Of a stretch of 64,000 nt of DNA, positions 56,694-64,000 are shown one piece after another (position 1 is the stretch's first letter; each line of letters starts with the position of its first letter). The position numbers and the translations under genes are program-made. The notes beneath the pieces were generated by a model that saw only the letters and a program-made list of their open reading frames with translations, had not been told where the DNA came from and made no database searches. This DNA comes from Halictus rubicundus (lineage: Eukaryota > Arthropoda > Insecta > Hymenoptera > Halictidae): contig NC_135153.1 of assembly GCF_050948215.1 (NCBI RefSeq), positions 6,662,058-6,726,057 of the forward strand. The letters are read 5' to 3'.

Positions 56694-57204
56694 CACGAAA
56701 GCGAAAAAAAGAACGAAAAACAGCTGAACAAGAGGCGGCGAGAGGAAGTTTCTCGGCCACGGTCTCAAGATAGCCGGGCTGCCATATTTCTTCCGCCACA
56801 GGATTCGTGCTTCCTTTTTCTCGTTCGGGAAATAGGAAGCTATAAAGCCCGAGAACCGAGTGATTTACTGCCACGAAATTCACCGACGTTTGCCAACCCC
56901 CGGCGACCGTTTCCCATTTTCCTGTGATTTTTCATTTTTGCCATCTTTCCCTGGCTTTGGCAATTTTTTACTTGTTCATTGAGCTCGCTGTTCGATAATC
57001 CCTAATTAAAACTGACCCTTGCCCGACTGATCTGTGTCAATTTCAACCCCTGGTCTTGGTCTTATTAAATATAGAATCAGTAAAATTGTAGAACAGGCGG
57101 TTAAGACTGCATAAAAATTAAAATTTGAAAAGCCTGTTGTTTCATTAAATTGCGAAAAATGGATTTTCTTGCCACATAATTGAATATGTATATTTGACAA
57201 TGTA

Positions 57205-57221
57205 AAGAGAGAGAGAGAGAG
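57205..57221. repeat. Short (GA)n microsatellite
   Basis: Eight GA dinucleotides. Confidence 0.9.
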
Positions 57222-57909
57222 TTCAGACTTATAATAATAATCTACTTGAATAAATTGTTCTATATGGTAGACCTAGTGCAGCGTTTTGTTCCTGCCCGAT
57301 GTACGAGAGCAGACATCTATGGCGGCCAACAATGTTATCTGGCATCAGGAGAAAATGAGAAACGGTCCACCTCCACTTCTCTGCGTTAAATTGTCAAACA
57401 TTTCGTTCGGGGTCGCGGGCACAAAATTGTATATTTATTTCTTAATAAAAAGGACTGCAACAGCAGGATGTTCGATTCCGAGAAAACGGGGCCCAGCGGA
57501 GCTTCCCAGTAATGAGATACGTTACATCGCGGAATATCTGATACAATATAAACTTTACGTATTCGTCATCTCGCCGTTTATCATGTTTTGCGTATCACAG
57601 CCCACGTTGTGGGTATAAACTGGTACCTCGGTGATCACACGGGACCACCCGGGGCCCCGTTCCAGCCACGCGAAACAAAAAGAAACCCCACGGTTCCTTA
57701 ACGAATCGCTTTTTAAACTTCCCTCTCGCCGCTCGACTATTCGAAATACCAGGTGCCCGTCGGTCTTTCTTCAGATTTTTTCATTGGCAAACATAAATTA
57801 TGATCGAGATCACAAGCAAATCGATAGAGTCCACCGGAAACGCTGAAAATTTTCGTTCAAATTCTTCGGCTTTCGACGCAGAAAGTCGGGACGCATGCAA
57901 GCTGAAAAT

Positions 57910-58679
57910 CAGAGTTGGGCAGTAATTAATTACATGAGCAAAAGTGGACTATAATTTCAATAAGAAAACGGTTAAATGGTCCAAAACATAAAAATTAGTG
58001 GTTTGAAAGAACAATTGCACTGGAGTAATTGTTAGACTCAATTACAATTACTGTAATCGTGTTAAGTAATTGCAATTACTCCTTTCAATTATTGTATTTG
58101 TAATTGAGGCTCTCCATTACAATTACTTCTTGAACGTAAGTAATTGCAATTATTTGTAATTTAAATTACCTTGTAATTGTAATTTAAGTCTTAGCAAATT
58201 AAAATTTATTGCAGTAATTGAATGACAAATACCAAAACAAATGAGTAATTCAACAAAAGTCAACCCGGCCACATTTCTACTCAACAACCTCTTGGGTTAA
58301 ATACATAGGTATAAATAAATAAATAGGTATATAATTACCTTTTTTTAGTGCCATTTTGGCGTCAAGTAATTCCAACTACCAATTACAATTACTTGTAATT
58401 GCATTAAAAATACTTGAAATTGCAAAAATAAAATTACAATTACATACAATTGTAATTAATAATTGCAACTACATAAAATTGTAATTAGTAATTGCAATTG
58501 ATTTGGCTCAATCAGTAGTTGTAATTGCGGACCACAATTACAATTACAGTGATTCATAAAGTAATTGCAATTACCAATTACCAATTACAATTACATGTAA
58601 TTTTATATCTGCAATTTCAAATTGCAGTAATTGGTAAGTAATTGTAATTTTAATTGAAATTACGTTTTGCCCAACTCTG
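57910..58679. mobile_element. hAT-like non-autonomous element filled with TAATTG/CAATTA motifs (770 bp)
   Basis: Left end CAGAGTTGGGCAGTAATTA; right end on the minus strand CAGAGTTGGGCAAAACGTAA. The 8-bp flanks are CTGAAAAT (57902-57909) and CTGTAAAT (58680-58687), seven of eight matching, as expected for hAT. The interior is dominated by GTAATTGCAATTAC-like words in both orientations, which can fold on themselves. No transposase. Confidence 0.85.
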
Positions 58680-58687
58680 CTGTAAAT

Positions 58688-59442
58688 TACCTATCTAATG
58701 TTGCATAATATTTCTTTTCGTGCGACCTGGATGAAGACACAAATTCAATTGAATTAAATACCCATAAAGCACCCAGTGTGCAAAATCCTAATGCAAAAGG
58801 TTTAACAGATTCTTCTGAAGGAAATTCCTAAAAATTGTTAAATGCTAAAACTTTTAAGACACGCAATGTCTAATAAATAAATATATTAATTTCCTTTGAA
58901 CCGAAAGAAATTTCTACTTTGTTGTGGTCGATATTTGGAGAAAGCATAGGCATACGATAAATGTAAACTTTCTTTTCTTTTTGTTATGAAATTCTGCAAG
59001 ATGTTTCTAATCACTTTAACCAGACAATCAATAGGAGTGGGTGAATTTCACCTATTCTATATACACCTATACTATTGCAGAAATGGCGGAAAGAGGCGTC
59101 GTGACGATACAGGATGTTTTGGCGAGGCTCGTGAAGGAATTGCGCGGAAAAAGACATAAAGGGCGAGGGGGCTATGCGGAGGGGGTGGCAGGGGTGAACG
59201 GGGGCCTCCCGTCTCCGTTTCTACCGGTTCGCCAGACAGCCTTTAGAACGTCGCGGCTACATGTGACCCGTGATGCGCACTCATGATGAATAGTTGCACG
59301 GTATTATAAATAGCATCGTCCGGCGTGCATCACTCGGGCTAGTCCTCAACGGTTCCTATTTCTCTTTGCGGGGCACGTTCCTCCGATTCGAGGTCAAGGT
59401 TAGGGCTTTTTCGGTGGCCCACATCCTCGTTCTTACCGCGGT
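58688..59442. other. No gene recognised
   Basis: AT-rich up to 59.0 kb, then CpG-containing. An 81-codon frame (59041-59286) includes MAERGVVTIQDVLARLVKEL and could be an exon, but nothing supports it beyond openness. Confidence 0.4.
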
Positions 59443-59538
59443 ACAGTCATTTCTCTATATATGTCGCCAAGGCCTGGATGATAAACGTCGCGGAATTATC
59501 CCCACTACCGCGAGGTATACCCCCCGCGAGGGGCCGCG
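59443..59538 (+). mobile_element. Family A MITE end, copy 6 (with core)
   Basis: TA then CAGTCATTTCTCTATATATG, CGCCAAGGCCTGGATGATAA, GGAATTATCCCCACTACCGC, GAGGTATACCCCCCGCGAG and GGGCCGC. This is the fullest single-ended copy. Confidence 0.85.
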
Positions 59539-60258
59539 AAGTGGATAAAATCGATTTTCTACTTGGAAACGTTTATCCCAGTAATTTTCGTGTAACTCGC
59601 AAAAATTCGAACTCGCTTGCCAGCGAGCATTTCCAAAATATCCTGGCATCGTGCGACGCCTTTCTCCTCCATTAGTACAAAAGCAACCACCCGCTCGCGA
59701 TCACGCCGTCCCTGTGTATACACGCGGGTTTTATTGTAGAACGGAGGAGCCGCCACTGGGAGCCACAGGCTCACATGTAAATCACGTGTGCCACACACGA
59801 GGCGGGCTCATATGGGAGAACGACTCTGCTCAGGTGAGAGAAGAAGACGTTCGAAATCGCCGCGGATGCGCCGGACACGATAGATCGCTCGATGAAAGGA
59901 GGCGAACGAACTTTGCCCATTGAAATCGAAAAGTTTGAGGACTTCATTTTTCCCTGGCCTATCCTGTAGCGTAATCTTCGATTTAACTGTCACATTAATA
60001 TTACTCAGTACCATTCACTTTATTTACAAATTTATTTTATTTTACACCTTTCCTTATTTTTCAGTTCAATTTGGCCACCAGAAATTGAGTACCCACGGTT
60101 TTACTACCCTCGGTCAAAATGGACCCGGGCTCCGTCGTCGAAGAGTTAATTTGAATTTTTCGCCACAATATTTGTTACATCGAATTTCTTCTTGGAAGGA
60201 AGCTTCTTCAGCTATGTGCCCGTATTTTTAATCCTTCTATAGATAAACAATTTTTCTA
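59539..60258. other. No gene recognised
   Basis: CpG-containing to AT-rich. Short opposed frames without domains. Confidence 0.45.
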
Positions 60259-60563
60259 GTATATTTTTCGATTTTTTTACCACGACGCACCTGCCAAAAA
60301 TCTGAAAAAATTCATGAACAATACTTACAACTATACACTGATACTGTAAAAATATAAATGTCGCTCTCAAGCTTGAATACGAAATCTACGTTTCTCCGAT
60401 TTTTTGAGGTTTTTGTTTTTTCACAACCAGGATTTTCAACTTAAAAATCCAAATTAATTGCAGTCTATGTGTCTGGGTATTTGACATCTATTCAATTTTT
60501 TTTTAGAATTTTCACATATGATTAAATATGGAAAATTGGCCAAAAACTAATTTTTCCATTTTA
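60259..60563 (-). repeat. Dispersed repeat, copy 2 (inverted partner of 27.1 kb)
   Basis: On the minus strand: GAAAATCCTGGTTGTGAAAA, ACGTAGATTTCGTATTCAAG, ATATTTTTACAGTATCAGTG and GAATTTTTTCAGATTTTTGG, matching 27076-27385 in order. Confidence 0.7.
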
Positions 60564-62264
60564 CCCCATAACCACCCTCTTGGTTGAGATATGGGGTTAA
60601 AATATTACACAACATTTTGTCTCTCAATGGACTATCATAGGCCGTTCAATGAAAAGGCTTACACCCTTTTGCTCCAGTAATCCAAAATAGACACGCTAAA
60701 TTCCAACAGCAAATTGCCCACGTAGTATGGAAATGCCTAAAATAGAGGGAGGCGGTGGAAGCTAGCGAAAGGAAGCAACAAATATTGCTACCGAGTGATC
60801 AGTAAGAGGCCAGACAGGCCGAGCGAGACTAGAATGCATACCAATTGCAAGAATGCATCTTGTAAGTCGACGAGGAAGAACGTAAAGTTAATAGAATGAC
60901 GTTCCGTGTCACGATACGTGAAGCTTCGTATAAATGGTGCCTCTGAATAGTTACAACGTCTTTCCGAAACGTGTTAGAAACATTAATTACGTTCCTCGTT
61001 GCCTCGAAAACCTTTCCACGTTTCCCTGATTCGAGATGCCTTGCTACGTGCAACAAACAACGCTTCTATACAAACACTATACATACACGTTGTGTACACC
61101 ATAGTGTCGGAGATAAAATAAATAATGTTCTATGACATCCGAAATCTTATGATATATTAAATTATAACGTATTATTAAAATACAGCATTCTTTGATGTTT
61201 CATAAATGTTTCAAACTAGCTATACTTCTTTTTGAATTACGAAATTAACCAAATTTTTCTAAATAGATTAAATCATATTTTGAAATGTTTTGGTAAGTAA
61301 TTGTTTGTAAAACATTTTTTAGGAAATCGTGTAACAGCGCTTTTTCATTTTTCAAACACGTTTCAAATTAGTAATATATTTTTCCTGTATTATAAAATGG
61401 TTTTTAATAGATCATTTCCTGCAAAATATTCGACGCATTTTCATTTACCAAACTCGCTCGCTTAATTGATGAAGACATTCGTCGTCACCGCGTTCCCGCC
61501 AATTAGCTCGGCGGAGTGCAAATCACGAGAACGAAGAGAGTGGAAGAGAGTGGAAGAAAGAGAAAGAAAGAAAGAGAGAGAGAGACAGAGCGAGAAACGT
61601 GAGACATCAGTGTGGGCGTGCACGCGCGTGAATGACGGTTGGCGGTTTTCAAAGAAAGCATCATCATCGACGCGGTGTGTGCATAATCAAAAGCAGAATT
61701 CTTCGGCCGGAGAATGGCGCTTGTTCGATTAGCGTGGCCCGGTCTTTATCAAATCCCATCGCATACCATACGACGTGTACTATAGGAGGATGGCTGCCAT
61801 TCACCAAGCGAAATCTCTCGCCGACGATCTGCCAGAGATTCAGACAGGGCCTCGTCGTGTCATCCGGTGCTACATGCGAAACAATCGCGCCGCGTATCAT
61901 GTTTTATTTATAACGCCTGCCTTATGATCTTCGGCCCATATAACGTTTCTGCGGTAAATCGTTTCGCCCTGCTGTCCTCGATCATTCTTCCTTCTTTCGG
62001 ACTTGTCGAATTGCCAGAAGCAAAAGCTACACTCTACGGTCATTTGACCGGCCAAATTATTCCATGATTCTCAAAATTCCTGGCTTTTTTCGGAGAGCTA
62101 CATTTGTTTAACACTTACACGACGGACGTTTCTCACGATTTCATCGCAGCCGTACCTATTAGTCCGGTTAGTTTTGAGGACTCCGCATGGGTGACTATAA
62201 CTGCAAATATAGGTGAGACTTGAGAAGTTAATAATACTATCTAATAATAATAATACTTATAAAT
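60564..62264. other. No gene recognised
   Basis: Mixed, AT-rich at 61.1-61.45 kb. A GAAA/GA-rich run lies at 61530-61592, producing an unrecognised 88-codon frame. 61.6-62.2 kb is CpG-containing with opposed frames. Confidence 0.45.
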
Positions 62265-63665
62265 ACTATCAGCTATCAGTTATTAGCTATCAGCTATCAG
62301 CTAAGCTATCAGTTATCAGCTATCAGCTTTTTACCTTTCGGCTATCATCTATCAGTTATCAGCTATCAGCTATCAGCTATCAGTCATCAGCTGCCAGCTA
62401 TCAGCTATAAGTCATCGGCTATCAGCTATCATCCATCAGCTATCGGCTATCAGCTTTCAGCTATCAGCTTCAGCTATCAGCTATCAGCTATCAGTTATCG
62501 GCTATCAGCTATCGTCTATCAGCTATCAGCTATCGGCTATCAGCTATCGGCTATCAGCTATCGGCTATAAGTCATCGGCTATCAGCTTTCAACTATCAGC
62601 TTTGAGCTATCAGCTATCAGCTTTGACCTATCAGCTATCAGCTATCAGCTTTGACCTATCAGCTATCAGCTTTGAGCTATCAGCTATCAGCTATCAGCTA
62701 AGCTATCAGTTATCAGCTATCAGCTTTTTACCTTTCGGCTATCATCTATCAGTTATCAGCTATCAGCTATCAGCTATCAGTCATCAGCTGCCAGCTATCA
62801 GCTATAAGTCATCGGCTATCAGCTATCATCCAGCAGCTATCGGCTATCAGCTTTCAGCTATCAGCTTCAGCTATCAGCTATCAGCTATCAGTTATCGGCT
62901 ATCAGCTATCGTCTATCAGCTATCAGCTATCGGCTATCAGCTATCGGCTATCAGCTATCGGCTATAAGTCATCGGCTATCAGCTATCGGCTATCAGCTTT
63001 CAATTATCAGCTTTGAGCTATCAGCTATCAGCTTTGAGCTATCAGCTATCAGCTATCAGCTAAGCTATCAGTTATCAGCTATCAGCTTTTTACCTTTCGG
63101 CTATCATCTATCAGTTATCAGCTATCAGCTATCAGCTCTCAGCTATCAGCTATCAGTTATCGGCTATCAGCTATCGTCTATCAGCTATCAGCTATCGGCT
63201 ATAAGTCATCGGCTATCAGCTATCATCTATCAGCTATCGGCTATCAGCTTTCAACTATCAGCTTTCAGCTATCAGCTTTGAACTATCAGCTATCAGCTTT
63301 GAGCTATCAGCTATCAGCTTTGAGCTATCAGCTATCAGCTAAGCTATCAGTTATCGGCTATCAGCTATCATCTATCAGTTATCAGCTATCAGCTATCAGC
63401 TATCAGTCATCAGCTGTCAGCTATCAGATATAAGTCATCGGCTATCAGCTATCATCCATCAGCTATCGTCTATCAGCTATCAGCTATCGGCTATAAGTCA
63501 TCGGGTATCAGCTATCATCTATCAGCTATCGGCTATCAGCTTTCAGCTATCAGCTTTCAGCTATCAGCTATCAGCTTTGACCTATCAGCTATCAGTTATC
63601 GGCTATCAGCTATCGTCTATCAGCTATCAGCTATCGGCTGTAAGGTATCAGTTATCAGCTGTCAA
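62265..63665 (+). repeat. 7-bp minisatellite (CTATCAG)n with higher-order repeats, ~1.4 kb
   Basis: The basic unit CTATCAG is tandemly repeated, with variants such as CTATCGG, TTATCAG, CTTTCAG, CTTTGAG and CATCGGCTATAAGT. A landmark block, CTAAGCTATCAGTTATC, recurs at about 62301, 62698, 63060 and 63339. In the first three it is followed by GCTTTTTACCTTTCGGC. The spacings are 397, 362 and 279 bp, so units of several hundred bp have themselves been duplicated. Frames here encode SYQLSAI repeats and are artefacts. Confidence 0.97.
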
Positions 63666-64000
63666 GTGTCTGTGTCACAAACGCACACGTACAGACAGAG
63701 TTCAATGCGCTCGTAAGAACATTTTCTGCGAATATCTCGGGAACTTGTAATTTCCGCCAAAAACAAAAGCCACATACGTATTCAGCATACCGAAACGAAC
63801 AGAATGAACCAAAATAGAATGTAACGAACGAATAGAATGTACCAAAGGCTTGGGTGGAGACGATTGTAAAGTTCGGCCACATTCTACGATACTGGAATGA
63901 AAAAAATGGCAATCCAGTGACAAGAGCGACTATACCGGAATGTAGAAAAATGGTTGGCATATTTGGAAGGATTCCGCTCGGCCGGAAAAATTAGAGAAAA
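63666..64000. other. No gene recognised
   Basis: A 101-codon minus-strand frame (63960-63655) begins outside the minisatellite and runs into its edge. No domain recognised. A GAACGAATAGAATGTAAC-like word is repeated near 63800-63840. Confidence 0.45.

Larger units (their letters stand above)
56156..57901. other. No gene recognised
   Basis: 56.2-56.9 kb CpG-rich with opposed frames and the GA tract; 57.0-57.9 kb mixed. The 110-codon plus frame (57286-57618) is unrecognised. Confidence 0.45.

Noticed and set aside
62602..62967. 121-codon SYQLSAI-type repeat protein
   Set aside because: Pure translation of the 7-bp minisatellite.
1..64000. tRNA, rRNA or known microRNA genes
   Set aside because: Looked for box A/B pairs, rRNA-like text and several well-known insect microRNA sequences by eye; none found. 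A covariance-model search would be decisive.

Overview
The window looks like nuclear DNA from an insect. A hymenopteran (bee, wasp or ant) is plausible, judging by the mix of mariner, DUF4817-type, Transib, hAT and TTAA-targeting elements, the moderately AT-rich intron-like sequence, and the many (CT)n/(GA)n tracts. That assignment is inference; nothing in the window fixes the species. I found no complete host gene, no tRNA or rRNA, and no bacterial-style operon. Nearly every open frame on either strand is a chance frame in AT-rich, GC-rich or repetitive DNA. The only recognisable protein-coding matter is transposase relics. One minus-strand frame at about 44.86-45.31 kb and one ATG-initiated frame at 37.49 kb are weak exon candidates.

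Layout. 0.7-2.0 kb: tandem array of a ~130-bp unit, split by a 210-bp TTAA-flanked MITE. 2.8-5 kb: a TA-flanked MITE, a long CT tract, a TTAA-type element end and a ~300-bp tandem duplication carrying MITE ends. 7.8-8.3 kb: decayed triplication in GC-rich DNA. 8.9-9.2 kb: internally deleted mariner. 11.4-11.9 kb: a nested MITE between local duplicates. 14.6-17.1 kb: a CACGTGAC-bearing repeat, a hAT-like MITE, and a large inverted repeat around a TTAA MITE. 22.9-23.7 kb: 150-bp tandem array. 25.5-26.4 kb: MITE cluster. 27.1 kb: dispersed repeat with an inverted partner at 60.3 kb. 29.5-30.4 kb: 37-bp tandem array split by two back-to-back TTAA elements. 31.4-32.4 kb and 51.5-52.3 kb: two related Transib-like non-autonomous elements in opposite orientation. 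34.9-36.1 kb: a Transib element with a broken transposase. 38.1-39.6 kb: a MITE fused to a DUF4817-type transposon with a broken transposase. 41.1-41.7 kb: 161-bp tandem array. 46.6-47.6 kb: broken mariner of the same family as the one at 9 kb. 48.0-48.3 kb: tandem duplication with MITE ends. 50.0-50.2 kb: a long fold-back. 53.3 kb: a palindromic MITE. 55.3-56.2 kb: 173-bp tandem array, again split by a TTAA MITE. 57.9-58.7 kb: hAT-like element filled with TAATTG/CAATTA motifs. 62.3-63.7 kb: a 7-bp minisatellite with higher-order structure.

How the parts relate. The window is a record of transposon traffic rather than a set of cooperating genes. Three patterns stand out. First, TTAA-specific MITEs sit at TTAA sites within tandem-array monomers in three separate arrays, so the empty sites can be read from sister monomers. 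Second, all three copies of the CAGGGTG/DUF4817 family begin inside the terminal repeat of another TA-flanked MITE. Third, three elements have CACAGTG-like termini; one carries a recognisable Transib (RAG1-related) transposase relic and a CGCCG target duplication. All coordinates were read by eye, so boundaries may be off by a few bases.
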